Source: Leucobacter rhizosphaerae
GTDB lineage: Bacteria; Actinomycetota; Actinomycetes; Actinomycetales; Microbacteriaceae
Direction of reading: 5' to 3'
Length of the DNA stretch: 64,000 nt
NCBI RefSeq assembly: GCF_022919175.1
Contig: NZ_CP095043.1
Location: 372,001 to 436,000, forward strand
The position numbers were made by a program, and so were the translations under genes. The notes under the pieces are model-generated. The model ran no database searches, was not told where the DNA came from, and was given only the letters and a program-made list of their open reading frames with translations. This document shows positions 7,023-15,766 of this stretch, one piece after another; the first letter of the stretch is position 1, and the number at the start of each line of letters is the position of its first letter.

Positions 7023-8492
7023 ATGGCACTGAAGCCCAACGAGCAGGATCTGCTCGATCGCGTCCAGTCCGGCCTCGGGATCGGGGGCACTTGGGAGCCC
7101 TCGACGTCGGGTGCGACGCTCGACGTGCAGGATCCCGCGACCGGCGAGACCATCAAGTCCATCGCGGACGCGACCGTCGAGGACGCCGTGCGCGCGCTCG
7201 ACGCGGCCGTCGCCGCTCAGGACTCCTGGGCCGCGACGCCGTCCCGCGAGCGCTCGAACATCCTGCGCCGCGCGTTCGACCTCCTCATGGAGCGCAAGGA
7301 GGACTTCGCGCTGCTCATGAGCATGGAGATGGGCAAGCCCATCGCCGAGGCGCGCGGTGAGGTGAACTACGGCGGCGAGTTCCTCCGGTGGTTCTCGGAG
7401 GAGGCCGTGCGGGTGCGCGGCGACTACCGCGACAACCCGGAGGGCACCGGCCATATGGTCGTCTCCCACATCCCCGTGGGCCCGACCTACTTCATCACGC
7501 CGTGGAACTTCCCGCTCGCGATGGCGACCCGCAAGATCGCTCCGGCGCTGGCCGCCGGCTGCACGGTCGTCATCAAGCCCGCTGCGCTCACCCCGCTCAC
7601 CACCATCTTCTTCGCGCAGCTGCTCGAGGAGGCCGGGGTGCCGGCGGGTGTGGTGAACGTGGTCGCCACCTCGAAGTCGAGTGCGCAGTCGAGTGCGCTG
7701 CTGTCTGACTCGCGTCTGCGCAAGCTGAGCTTCACCGGTTCCACGCCCGTCGGCGTGAAGCTGCTCGAGGCGTCAGCGCAGAACGTGCTGCGCACGTCGA
7801 TGGAGCTCGGCGGCAACGCGCCGTTCGTGGTGTTCGAGGACGCGGATCTCGACCGTGCGGTCGAGGGAGCGCTGCTCGCGAAGTTCCGCAACATCGGCCA
7901 GGCCTGCACCGCCGCCAACCGCGTGATCGTGCACGAGTCGGTCGCCGACGAGTTCGCCCGCCGTGTGGGCGAGAAGGTCGCCGCGATGACGATCGGTCGT
8001 GGCGCGGAGGAGGGCAACGACATCGGCGCGCTCGTCGACGACAAGGCGGTCACCAACACCGCTCGCCTCGTCGCGGACGCGATCGAGACCGGCGCGACGA
8101 TCGTCACCGGTGGCGAGACCATCGACGGCCCGGGCAACTTCTTCCAGCCCACGGTCATCGACAACCTCAGCCCGCAGTCGGCGATCATGCGCGAGGAGAT
8201 CTTCGGCCCGGTGCTCGGGATCATCCGCTTCTCGACCGAGGACGAGGCCGTGGAGATCGCGAACAACACCGAGTACGGTCTCGTGAGCTACGTCTTCACC
8301 GAGAACATCCACCGCGGGCACCGCATGATCGAGAAGCTCGAGACCGGCATGATGGGCCTGAACACCGGCATCGTGTCGAACGCCGCTGCGCCGTTCGGCG
8401 GCATCAAGCAGTCGGGCATCGGCCGCGAGGGCGGCTTCGAGGGGATCCACGAGTTCCTCTCGACGAAGTACACCCTGATCCCGCGGACCTAG
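7023..8492 (+). CDS. gabD: Succinate-semialdehyde dehydrogenase (NADP+ type)
   Basis: Aldehyde dehydrogenase oxidising succinate semialdehyde to succinate, completing the GABA shunt into the TCA cycle. 489 residues. It has the ALDH core: TPWNFPLAMATRKIAPALAAG (nucleotide-binding entry), FTGSTPVG, MELGGNAPFVV with general base Glu261, and GQACTAANR with catalytic Cys295; the 34-residue spacing is standard for ALDH. EEIFGPVLGI and the C-terminal PFGGIKQSGIGREGG are typical of GabD. Translated from ATG with GAAGGGA upstream, it follows gabT closely and ends before a strong terminator. Confidence 0.93.
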   Translation: MALKPNEQDLLDRVQSGLGIGGTWEPSTSGATLDVQDPATGETIKSIADATVEDAVRALDAAVAAQDSWAATPSRERSNILRRAFDLLMERKEDFALLMSMEMGKPIAEARGEVNYGGEFLRWFSEEAVRVRGDYRDNPEGTGHMVVSHIPVGPTYFITPWNFPLAMATRKIAPALAAGCTVVIKPAALTPLTTIFFAQLLEEAGVPAGVVNVVATSKSSAQSSALLSDSRLRKLSFTGSTPVGVKLLEASAQNVLRTSMELGGNAPFVVFEDADLDRAVEGALLAKFRNIGQACTAANRVIVHESVADEFARRVGEKVAAMTIGRGAEEGNDIGALVDDKAVTNTARLVADAIETGATIVTGGETIDGPGNFFQPTVIDNLSPQSAIMREEIFGPVLGIIRFSTEDEAVEIANNTEYGLVSYVFTENIHRGHRMIEKLETGMMGLNTGIVSNAAAPFGGIKQSGIGREGGFEGIHEFLSTKYTLIPRT

Positions 8493-8511
8493 TCCGCAGA
8501 TCGCCCGTCGG

Positions 8512-8569
8512 ATCGGCGTGATCTCATCGGCTCTCTCCGGAGAGACGGCGAGATCACGCCGATCTTTTC
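8512..8569 (+). terminator. Rho-independent terminator of gabTD
   Basis: Perfect 15-bp arms GATCGGCGTGATCTC (8512-8526) and GAGATCACGCCGATC (8551-8565), with a small inner palindrome in the loop, followed by TTTT at 8566-8569. Confidence 0.92.
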
Positions 8570-8579
8570 GGTGTCCGGG

Positions 8580-9365
8580 CTACTCCATCCCGTCGAGCAG
8601 GTTGGAGAGGTCGTTCGGCGTCGCACCGGAGGCCTCCGCCAGCTCAGCGAAGCGCTCGTCGGAGGCCGCGTTCGCGACGTCGCCCGCGTTCACGAAGAGG
8701 GAGAGGTACTCCGCGTCGCCCCCGGTCTCCTCGACCGACTGCACGCGAATGAGCCAGCAGGTCGCGTCCGGGGTGAAGCCGGCATGGACCTCCCACGCGA
8801 GGGCGAGCGCCCCGATGCAGACGTTGTTGGCGTCGAGCAGCTCGGCGGTCGTGGCGTCGTCCTGCACCACCGCCAACTCGAACAGGTCGGCCATCGTGTG
8901 GGTGGGGGAGATGCTCGTGTCGTTCGAGAGGAACTCGTCCGCGGCCTCGCGGTGCTCACCGCAGAGGAATCGGGCTGCGAGCCAGGTCATCGCCGGATCC
9001 TCGAGCCCCGAGTCCCCGCTCGCCTCGTCCGCCCGGGTGCACGCGTCGAGTCCCATCTCCACGACGGTGTCGCGCACCGAAGCGTCGGCCTCATCCCAGG
9101 CCGCCGGTTCGACCGACGCCCAGGACGACGCGGGGTCGAGGCTCGCCACCATCGGCACCATGAGCATCACGTTGTCGAAGAACTCCTCCTGCGCTGCCGC
9201 GTCGCCGCGCGCGTCCGCGGTACCGGACTCCGACGGAGCGCCCGCCGGGGTGTCTTCCGTGACAAAGCTCGGCAGCATTCCGCAGCCGCTCAGGAGCAGG
9301 GATCCCGCTATCGTCGCGCCGGCGACCCACGCCGATCCCGTCCGCCTCGATCGTGCTGTCAACAC
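8580..9365 (-). CDS. Predicted lipoprotein of unknown function
   Basis: A 261-residue exported protein. A basic N-terminus (about residues 1-10) is followed by a hydrophobic stretch and the lipobox LLSGC with Cys28. The mature part is acidic and alanine-rich, mostly helical in appearance, with Cys residues in DACTRADE, RFLCGEHR, NVCIGALAL and ATCWLIRV. I do not recognise a family. The GTG start at 9365 is chosen because it keeps a complete signal peptide and has GGGGAG 7 nt upstream; a TAGGGT -10 candidate about 75 nt further upstream overlaps the rsmD stop codon. It lies between gabD (convergent) and rsmD (same strand). Confidence 0.72.
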   Translation of the reverse strand: MLTARSRRTGSAWVAGATIAGSLLLSGCGMLPSFVTEDTPAGAPSESGTADARGDAAAQEEFFDNVMLMVPMVASLDPASSWASVEPAAWDEADASVRDTVVEMGLDACTRADEASGDSGLEDPAMTWLAARFLCGEHREAADEFLSNDTSISPTHTMADLFELAVVQDDATTAELLDANNVCIGALALAWEVHAGFTPDATCWLIRVQSVEETGGDAEYLSLFVNAGDVANAASDERFAELAEASGATPNDLSNLLDGME

Positions 9366-9439
9366 CGGTGCTCTCCCCACTCCTGGTACTTCCGCTCGCC
9401 CTGACGGGCCTCGGAACCACGACTCATCCGTTCCCTTGC

Positions 9440-9445
9440 ACCCTA
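9440..9445 (-). promoter_or_regulatory. Candidate -10 overlapping the rsmD stop codon
   Basis: TAGGGT on the minus strand contains the TAG stop of rsmD and could drive the downstream lipoprotein gene through a leader of roughly 70 nt. Confidence 0.4.
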
Positions 9446-10048
9446 TCGCGGCGCAGATCCGCTCGCCGTGGAGTCCACTTCGCCGGCCGGCTCCGCCCAC
9501 CACAGCACGGTCTCGCCGTACGCCTTCTTCCGGACCAGTCCGAGGCCGTCGGGCCAGCCCGGCTCGGGCGAACGGCTGCTGCGCTCCACGAGCACTGCGG
9601 CGTCCGGCGCGAGCACGGGGACGAGGGCCCGGAGGTTCGCGGAGAGCTCGGTCTCGCCCAGATCGTAGGGAGGATCGATGAGTACGACGTCCCAGCGGGG
9701 TGCGGGCGCGACCGTCTCGAGATAGGTCTGGACGGTCTGGCGGATCACCTCTGCGTGCGCGCCGCCGCCGAGCGCCTCGGACACGGTACGCGCGTTGCGA
9801 CCGGCGACCTGGGCGGCCTGGGGATGCTTCTCCACGAGGGTGACCTCGGCGGCGCCGCGGCTCAGGGCCTCGAGCCCCAGCGCTCCCGATCCCGCGTAGA
9901 GATCGAGGACCCGAGTGCCCTCGACGAACCCCCACGCATCGAGCGTCGAGAAGATGGCCTCGCGCACCCGATCGCTCGTCGGACGAGTGCCCGACTTCGG
10001 AACCTCGAGCCGCCGCGATCCGGCCGCTCCGGCGATGATTCTGGTCAT
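9443..10048 (-). CDS. rsmD: 16S rRNA (guanine(966)-N(2))-methyltransferase
   Basis: SAM-dependent methyltransferase acting on G966 of 16S rRNA in the assembling small subunit. 201 residues. It starts MTRIIAGAAGSRRL, as RsmD proteins do, followed by RPTSDRVREAIFSTL, the SAM motif LDLYAGSGALGLEALSRGA, and catalytic motif DVVLIDPPYD (NPPY class). It is divergent from recG with 53 bp between start codons, whereas the two are often co-directional in relatives. A TACCCT box lies 6 nt before the ATG, suggesting a leaderless mRNA. Confidence 0.94.
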   Translation of the reverse strand: MTRIIAGAAGSRRLEVPKSGTRPTSDRVREAIFSTLDAWGFVEGTRVLDLYAGSGALGLEALSRGAAEVTLVEKHPQAAQVAGRNARTVSEALGGGAHAEVIRQTVQTYLETVAPAPRWDVVLIDPPYDLGETELSANLRALVPVLAPDAAVLVERSSRSPEPGWPDGLGLVRKKAYGETVLWWAEPAGEVDSTASGSAPR

Positions 10049-10054
10049 TCGAAA

Positions 10055-10060
10055 AGGGTA
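10055..10060 (-). promoter_or_regulatory. Leaderless -10 of rsmD
   Basis: TACCCT on the minus strand, 6 nt before the ATG at 10048. Confidence 0.7.
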
Positions 10061-10089
10061 GCGCGATCCCCGGTGTCAGCGGTCACCGC

Positions 10090-10095
10090 TACGCT
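10090..10095 (+). promoter_or_regulatory. Leaderless -10 of recG
   Basis: TACGCT, then 6 nt, then the ATG at 10102. It lies back to back with the rsmD promoter. Confidence 0.7.
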
Positions 10096-10101
10096 GAACG
10101 C

Positions 10102-12297
10102 ATGACATCCGCGTCGCTCGGCACCCGCCTAGACGGAGTGATCGGCGCGCGCACCGCAAAACCTCTGGAGAAGGCCTTCGGTGTGCGCACCGTGGGCGAT
10201 CTGCTGTGGCATCTTCCTCGGCGCTACTCGCGCCGGGGCGAACTGACCCCGCTCCTCGGCCTGCCCATCGGCGAGCAGATCACCGTGGTGGCGCAGGTGC
10301 TGGACGTGCGCGAGCGCACCATGCAGCGGCGGCGCGGCAGCATCCTCGAGGTCCGGATCACCGACGGTACCGGCACACTGACCCTGACGTTCTTCAACCA
10401 GAACTGGCGGGCGCACGAACTCGTCGCCGGTCGCCGGGGCATCTTCGCGGGCAAGGTCAGCGCCTACCGCAGTCAACTGCAGCTCCAGCACCCCGACTAC
10501 GAGCTCTTCGAGCACCGGGACGAGGCACCGGGCGGGGAGCAGCTCGACAAGGCCGCCGCTCTCGCGTGGGCGGAGACCCCGGTGCCGATCTACCCGGCGA
10601 CCGCGCAGCTCACGAGCTGGAACATCCAGCGCGCCGTCGAACTCGCGCTCGACGCGGTCGGCCCGATCGAGGATCCGCTGCCGGCCGAGATCCGGAATGC
10701 GGAGGAGATCATCGCCCTTGACCCCGCGTTCGAACTCATCCATCGCCCGCAGACCGACGCCGACTGGAAACGAGCGCGCGACAGCCTCCGCTTCCGCGAG
10801 GCGTTCGACCTGCAGCTCGCACTCCTCGACCGACGTCGCCGGAGCGGCCTCGAAGCCAGCACGCCGCGCCCTCGGGGCAGCAGCACCGGTCCACTGGCGC
10901 GGTTCGACGCGGCCCTGCCCTTTGCGCTCACCGGGGATCAGGAGCGCGCCGGCGCCACGCTCGCCGACGAGCTCGCCGCGCCCCACCCGATGCACCGTCT
11001 CCTGCAGGGCGAGGTCGGCTCGGGAAAGACGCTCGTCGCACTCCGGGCGATGCTGCAGGTCGCGGAGAGCGGCGGCCAGAGCGCGCTGCTCGCTCCCACC
11101 GAAGTGCTGGCGGCTCAGCACTTCCGCTCGATCGTCGAGGCCCTCGGGCCCGATCTGAGCGCGGAACTCGCACCCGTGCTGGTCACGGGCCGAATGCCCG
11201 TCGCGGAGCGGAAGAGGGCGCTGCTCTCGCTCGCATCGGGCAATGCGAGTATCGCGGTCGGCACCCACGCCCTGCTGAGCGAGGGAGTCAGCTTCTACGA
11301 TCTGGGGTGCATCGTCGTCGACGAGCAGCACCGCTTCGGCGTCGAACAGCGCGAGGCGCTCCGTCGCAAGGGCACGCAACCGCACGTGCTCGCGATGACG
11401 GCGACGCCGATCCCGCGCACTGTGGCACTCACCGCCTTCGGCGACCTGGAGGTGACCACGATCCGAGAGCTGCCGCCCGGTCGCAAGGGGATCGAGACCT
11501 TCGTCGTCCCCGAGCTGGAGATGCCGAATCGGGCCGCCCGCGTGTGGGCGCGTGCGGCGGAAGACCTCGCCGCCGGACGGCAACTGTACGTCGTCTGCCC
11601 GGCGATCTCGTCGAGCGAGCCCGATCCCGAGCTCGAGACCGAAGAGGCGTCCGACGCAGCGGATTCGGGCGGCGGCGCCCGACCTCTCGCGAACGTCACC
11701 GACACCGTCGCCGAGCTGCGGGCTCGCCCGGAGTTCGCTGGGGTGAGTATCGAGGCGCTCACGGGCGGCATGCCATCGGCCGAGAAGGACCGGGTCATGC
11801 GCGGGTTCGCCGCGGGCGATATCCGCATGCTCGTCGCGACCACCGTGATCGAGGTCGGCGTGAACGTGCCGAACGCCTCCATCATGATCGTGCGCGACGC
11901 CGACCGATTCGGGATCTCCCAGCTGCATCAGCTCCGCGGCCGAGTGGGTCGAGGGGAGCACGCCGGGTTGTGCCTGCTCATGACCACCGCGGAGCAGGGC
12001 AGCCTCGCCCGCGAGCGCATCGAGGCGATCGCCGCGACCTCCGACGGCTTCGAGCTGGCGGAGATCGATCTCACCCTGCGGCGCGAGGGCGACATTCTCG
12101 GAACCGCGCAGTCGGGCGGCCGCTCCACGCTCCGGCTCTTGCGGGTGGCGGAGCACGGCGAGCTCATCGCGCATGCCCGTGAGGTCGCCGGTGACCTGCT
12201 CGATCGGGATCCCGAGTTGACGACGGCTCCGGGGCTCGCCGCCATGATCACGGAGGCCCGCGAGGCCCAGCTCCTCGACAACCTCGCGAAGTCCTAG
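10102..12297 (+). CDS. recG: ATP-dependent DNA helicase RecG
   Basis: Superfamily-2 helicase that regresses stalled forks and branch-migrates recombination intermediates. 731 residues. The N-terminal wedge/OB domain (about 1-200) contains LPRRYSRR and ITDGTGTLTLTFFNQNW. The helicase core follows: LLQGEVGSGKTLVAL (Walker A, about residue 305), IVVDEQHRFGVEQR (DEQH box, about residue 405), AMTATPIPRT (motif III), then ATTVIEVGVNVPNAS and QLRGRVGRGEHAGLC (motifs V and VI). A Ser/Asp/Glu-rich loop near residues 508-530 is an insertion in the C-terminal helicase lobe. Confidence 0.96.
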   Translation: MTSASLGTRLDGVIGARTAKPLEKAFGVRTVGDLLWHLPRRYSRRGELTPLLGLPIGEQITVVAQVLDVRERTMQRRRGSILEVRITDGTGTLTLTFFNQNWRAHELVAGRRGIFAGKVSAYRSQLQLQHPDYELFEHRDEAPGGEQLDKAAALAWAETPVPIYPATAQLTSWNIQRAVELALDAVGPIEDPLPAEIRNAEEIIALDPAFELIHRPQTDADWKRARDSLRFREAFDLQLALLDRRRRSGLEASTPRPRGSSTGPLARFDAALPFALTGDQERAGATLADELAAPHPMHRLLQGEVGSGKTLVALRAMLQVAESGGQSALLAPTEVLAAQHFRSIVEALGPDLSAELAPVLVTGRMPVAERKRALLSLASGNASIAVGTHALLSEGVSFYDLGCIVVDEQHRFGVEQREALRRKGTQPHVLAMTATPIPRTVALTAFGDLEVTTIRELPPGRKGIETFVVPELEMPNRAARVWARAAEDLAAGRQLYVVCPAISSSEPDPELETEEASDAADSGGGARPLANVTDTVAELRARPEFAGVSIEALTGGMPSAEKDRVMRGFAAGDIRMLVATTVIEVGVNVPNASIMIVRDADRFGISQLHQLRGRVGRGEHAGLCLLMTTAEQGSLARERIEAIAATSDGFELAEIDLTLRREGDILGTAQSGGRSTLRLLRVAEHGELIAHAREVAGDLLDRDPELTTAPGLAAMITEAREAQLLDNLAKS

Positions 12298-12312
12298 GCG
12301 AACGTCGTACTC

Positions 12313-12334
12313 AGGTACCCCGCTCCCGGTACCT
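12313..12334. promoter_or_regulatory. Inverted repeat before the ABC-exporter/TCS module
   Basis: AGGTACC (12313-12319) and GGTACCT (12328-12334) form a 7-bp dyad with an 8-bp spacer, about 85-105 bp before the exporter ATPase gene. It could be an operator or a recG terminator remnant; there is no U-tract. Confidence 0.4.
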
Positions 12335-12417
12335 CGGAGGGACGTGTCACGCGCCGTCGGTTCCTACCGTTGGAGTATCGCTGAAATTCGGCGTTCTCGG
12401 AACGGGAGGGTGACACC

Positions 12418-13329
12418 ATGATCGAGGCACGCGGACTGACCAAGGTCTACGGCAACAAGACGGCCGTGCGCGAGGTGAGCTTCTCCATCGCGCCGGGCCA
12501 GGTGACCGGGTTCCTCGGCCCGAACGGGGCGGGCAAATCGACGTGCATGCGGCTCATGGTGGGGCTCGACCGCCCGTCGGCCGGCACGGTGACCGTGCAG
12601 GGTCAGCGGTACGCGGACCTGTCGGCGCCGATGGCCGAAGTGGGCGCCCTGCTCGACGCGAAGGGTGTGCATCCCGGGCGCAGCGCACGGAGCCACCTGC
12701 GAGCCCTCGCGGCGACGCACGGCATCTCCGACCGGCGCGTGCACGAGGTGCTCGAGCAGACCGGGCTCTCCGCCGTCGCGAACCGCCGGGTCGGCGGGTT
12801 CTCGCTCGGTATGGGGCAGCGGCTCGGCATCGCCTCCGCGCTGCTCGGGGACCCGAGGGTGCTGATCCTCGACGAGCCGATCAACGGGCTCGATCCCGAC
12901 GGGGTGCTGTGGGTGCGGAAGCTCCTCCGGCACCTGGCGAGCGAGGGTCGCACGGTGCTGCTCTCGAGCCACCTGATGAGCGAGATGGCGCAGACCGCCG
13001 ATCACGTCATCGTGCTCGGTCGTGGCGAGGTCGTCGCCGATGCGCCGATCCAGGAGTTCATCTCGGGCGGGCAGCACGACCGGGTGACGGTGCGCACGCC
13101 CGACGCCGCCCGGTTCGCCTCCCTGCTGCTCTCGACCGAGGATCCCGCGATCCGGCTCGAACCCCTCGCGGAGGAGGGCTTCGAGGCGCACGGGATCACA
13201 GCCGCGGAGCTCGGTCGCCTCGCCGCCGAGCACGGATTCGTGCTCCACGAGCTCAGCCCGATCCGCACGAGTCTCGAGGACGCCTACCTCGCCCTCACCC
13301 GCGACCACGTCGAATACGTCGCCGCCTAG
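12418..13329 (+). CDS. ABC-2 type exporter ATP-binding protein
   Basis: 303-residue ATPase energising the permease encoded next. Motifs: FLGPNGAGKSTCMRLM (Walker A, about residues 32-47), FSLGMGQRLGIASAL (signature; the usual LSGGQ is altered to SLGMGQ, as in many bacitracin/lantibiotic-type exporters), LILDEPINGLDP (Walker B), LLSSHLMSEMAQTADHV (H-loop). A domain of about 90 residues follows the ATPase core. GGGAGGG sits 6 nt before the ATG. With the permease and a two-component system it forms a four-gene module resembling antibiotic/stress-sensing exporters; the substrate is unknown. Confidence 0.9.
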   Translation: MIEARGLTKVYGNKTAVREVSFSIAPGQVTGFLGPNGAGKSTCMRLMVGLDRPSAGTVTVQGQRYADLSAPMAEVGALLDAKGVHPGRSARSHLRALAATHGISDRRVHEVLEQTGLSAVANRRVGGFSLGMGQRLGIASALLGDPRVLILDEPINGLDPDGVLWVRKLLRHLASEGRTVLLSSHLMSEMAQTADHVIVLGRGEVVADAPIQEFISGGQHDRVTVRTPDAARFASLLLSTEDPAIRLEPLAEEGFEAHGITAAELGRLAAEHGFVLHELSPIRTSLEDAYLALTRDHVEYVAA

Positions 13330-13357
13330 TCCGTATCGCTCACGAAGGAGCCAGATC

Positions 13358-14245
13358 ATGACCTCGACCATTCTCATCGACGCCAGCACGGCGCCCGTCG
13401 CCGCGGGCGACCACGTGGCGCGGAAGTCCCGGCCAGCCGGGCCCGCACCGCGACTGACCACCGCAGGAGTGCTCCGCTCGGAGTGGATCAAACTCGCCTC
13501 ACTTCGGAGCATCCGCGTCACGATCCTCGTGACGGTGCTCGCCGGGCTCGGCTTCAGCGCCATGATCGGGATGCTGTGGAGCGGCGAGCTCACCGGCGCG
13601 GGCACGACTCCGGACCCCGCTGCGCTCGAGGCCTACCTGTTGACGGTGTCCACGGCCTCGGCGTCCTTCCTCGCGCTCGTGTTCGGTGTGCTCGGGGTGT
13701 TCGCCGTGGCGAGCGAGTACTCCAGTGGCATGATCCTCTCGACGCTGACCGCGGTGCCGAGGCGCACCCCCGTCGCGATCGCGAAGATGGTCGTCCTCGC
13801 CACCATCTCCGCGATCACGGCGCTGACTGTGGTGGTCGGCGGTCTCGGGATCGCCGCACTCTGCCTGCCGGCCGCGGGTCCGTCGCTCCTCGCGATGCCC
13901 GTCGTCTCCGGGGTGCTCGGCACGATCGTCTACCTGGTGCTGTTCGCGCTCTTCGCGGCCGGCATCGCGGGATTGCTCCGCTCGACCGCGGGCGGGATCG
14001 CCGTGGTCGCCGGGGTCGCGTTCGTGCTGCCGATCGGGTTCCAGGTGCTCAGCCTGACCGGTTGGGAGTGGGTGCCCGTCGCCGCGCAGTACCTGCCCTC
14101 CTCGCTCGGCGCAGTGATCTCGCAGGGCATGGTCGACGTGGCGAGCGGGCCCACCTTCTGGGGGGCGCTCGGCGCGATGCTGGCCTGGGCCGTGGTGGTC
14201 CTGATCCCGGCACTCCTCGGCTTCCTGCGGCGTGACGCGCGATAG
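13358..14245 (+). CDS. ABC-2 type permease
   Basis: 295-residue membrane partner of the preceding ATPase, 28 bp downstream with AAGGAG before the ATG. A hydrophilic N-terminus ends in the typical LRSEWIKLASLRS motif of ABC-2 permeases. About six membrane segments follow, starting at ITILVTVLAGLGF (read here as VTILVTVLAGLGF), then FLALVFGVLGVFAVASEYSSGMI, a pair near residues 140-175, and three in the C-terminal half. Substrate cannot be deduced. Confidence 0.87.
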   Translation: MTSTILIDASTAPVAAGDHVARKSRPAGPAPRLTTAGVLRSEWIKLASLRSIRVTILVTVLAGLGFSAMIGMLWSGELTGAGTTPDPAALEAYLLTVSTASASFLALVFGVLGVFAVASEYSSGMILSTLTAVPRRTPVAIAKMVVLATISAITALTVVVGGLGIAALCLPAAGPSLLAMPVVSGVLGTIVYLVLFALFAAGIAGLLRSTAGGIAVVAGVAFVLPIGFQVLSLTGWEWVPVAAQYLPSSLGAVISQGMVDVASGPTFWGALGAMLAWAVVVLIPALLGFLRRDAR

Positions 14246-14302
14246 TCGCGGAACGGGCCGCCGGTCGATGGCGGCCCGGGGGCCCGATCCCGCGCCGGCC
14301 AG

Positions 14303-14308
14303 TAGGGT
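14303..14308 (+). promoter_or_regulatory. Leaderless -10 of the histidine kinase gene
   Basis: TAGGGT, then 6 nt, then GTG at 14315. It suggests that the two-component genes have their own promoter apart from the exporter genes. Confidence 0.65.
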
Positions 14309-14314
14309 GAGAGG

Positions 14315-15766
14315 GTGATGCCGTCGATCGAAGCCGAGGTCCGTCTGCCTCGCCCGCCGGGAGTGATCCGGCGGGCGTTCGCGGCCCACCCGCGCGCCGT
14401 CGACGTCTCGATCGTCGTCTGCTACCTGTTCGGCTGCTTCCTCATGGCGTTCATCGACAGCGCCCAGGTGGCGGTCTCGGACGCGATGGGGAGCGAGGGG
14501 TCGATCGATTCCTGGTTCGGGGTGCCGGCGTACCTCGACGGGCCCATCGCCGTCTACAGCGTCTTCCGGGTGCTCGTCGTTTCCGCGGCCCTCTTCTTCC
14601 GCCGCCGATTCCCGCTCACCGGGCTGATCGCCGTGTCGCTCATGCTCTTCGGCGATCACGGCGCGCAGATGGTCGCCACCTCCGTCGCGCAGTACTTCCT
14701 GCTCTACGCGGTGCCGGTGTACCGCAGTGTCGCGGCCGGGTGGGTGGCGTTCGGGATCGCATTGAGTTCCAACATCCTGATCTACCTGCTGCAGTTCGGT
14801 CTGCCGACACCCGGCGTGACGAGTGTGGTGCTCGCGGGGCCGTCGGACTGGGGAGTCGCGGTGATGGCGTCCATCATGAACGCGCTCTGGCTCCTCGCGG
14901 TCATGATGCTCGGTGTGAATCTCGGCAATCGACGCAGGTACCTCCAGGCGATCATCGACCGCGCGCACCAGCTCGCCCGGGAGCGCGATCAGCTCGCGCA
15001 ACTCGCGGTGGCCGAGGAGCGCAGCCGCATCGCCCGGGAAATGCACGACATCGTGGCGCACTCCGTGTCGGTGATGATCGCGCTCTCCGAGGGCGCCTCC
15101 CGCGCGGTGCAGGCGGCACCCGATGCCGCCGCCGAGGCGATGCAGCGCAGCGCGGAAACCGGACGGACGGCGCTCGCGGAGATGCGCCGCCTGCTCGGCG
15201 CCCTGCAGGCCTCCGGTGACGACGCGGCCGAGCTCGCGCCGCAACCCGTGGTCGCCGACATTCCGGAGCTCGTCCAGGGCTTCCGCGACGCGGGGCTGAG
15301 TCTCGCGCTCGACCTCGACGTGGGGGAGTTCGGAGATCGCGGCCAGGAACTCGCGATCTACCGGGTGGTGCAGGAGTCGCTCACGAACGTGCTGCGCTAC
15401 GCCGGGCTCGACGCCTCCGCGATGGTCGGGATCCGCGGCACGCAGGCCGGGGTGATCGTCCACGTCCGTGACTACGGTCGGAGGCCCGGAAGCCCGGGAC
15501 CCACGAGCGGCGTGGGATCCGGTCGCGGTCTCGCCGGACTCGCCGAGCGGGTCCGGGTTTTCGGCGGCCGCATCGAGTCCGGGCCCGCGGCCGACGGGCC
15601 GGGCTGGATCGTGGAGGCGAGTTTCCCCGTGCATCAGGCGGCACGCCAGTCCGAGCCACCCATGCCGATGCCGCAGTCGACGGCGCCGCCCGCACAACCG
15701 CCGAGCGAGCGTCCGACCGCGCACCCCCACCCGACGACCCCGACCGAGAACGAGGGAACCCCATGA
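14315..15766 (+). CDS. Sensor histidine kinase, NarL/DesK type
   Basis: 483-residue membrane kinase. The N-terminal half has about five hydrophobic segments (from VDVSIVVCYLFGCFLMAF to NALWLLAVMMLGVNL) with short loops and no large extracellular domain, as in intramembrane-sensing kinases. A helix carries the HisKA_3 box EERSRIAREMHDIVAHSVSV with phospho-acceptor His244; the ATPase has VVQESLTNVLRYAG (N box) and GSGRGLAGLAERV (G box). The C-terminal 45 residues are Pro/Thr-rich. Start is GTG at 14315 by promoter spacing; an ATG follows directly. The stop overlaps the regulator start by 4 bp. Confidence 0.9.
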   Translation: MMPSIEAEVRLPRPPGVIRRAFAAHPRAVDVSIVVCYLFGCFLMAFIDSAQVAVSDAMGSEGSIDSWFGVPAYLDGPIAVYSVFRVLVVSAALFFRRRFPLTGLIAVSLMLFGDHGAQMVATSVAQYFLLYAVPVYRSVAAGWVAFGIALSSNILIYLLQFGLPTPGVTSVVLAGPSDWGVAVMASIMNALWLLAVMMLGVNLGNRRRYLQAIIDRAHQLARERDQLAQLAVAEERSRIAREMHDIVAHSVSVMIALSEGASRAVQAAPDAAAEAMQRSAETGRTALAEMRRLLGALQASGDDAAELAPQPVVADIPELVQGFRDAGLSLALDLDVGEFGDRGQELAIYRVVQESLTNVLRYAGLDASAMVGIRGTQAGVIVHVRDYGRRPGSPGPTSGVGSGRGLAGLAERVRVFGGRIESGPAADGPGWIVEASFPVHQAARQSEPPMPMPQSTAPPAQPPSERPTAHPHPTTPTENEGTP

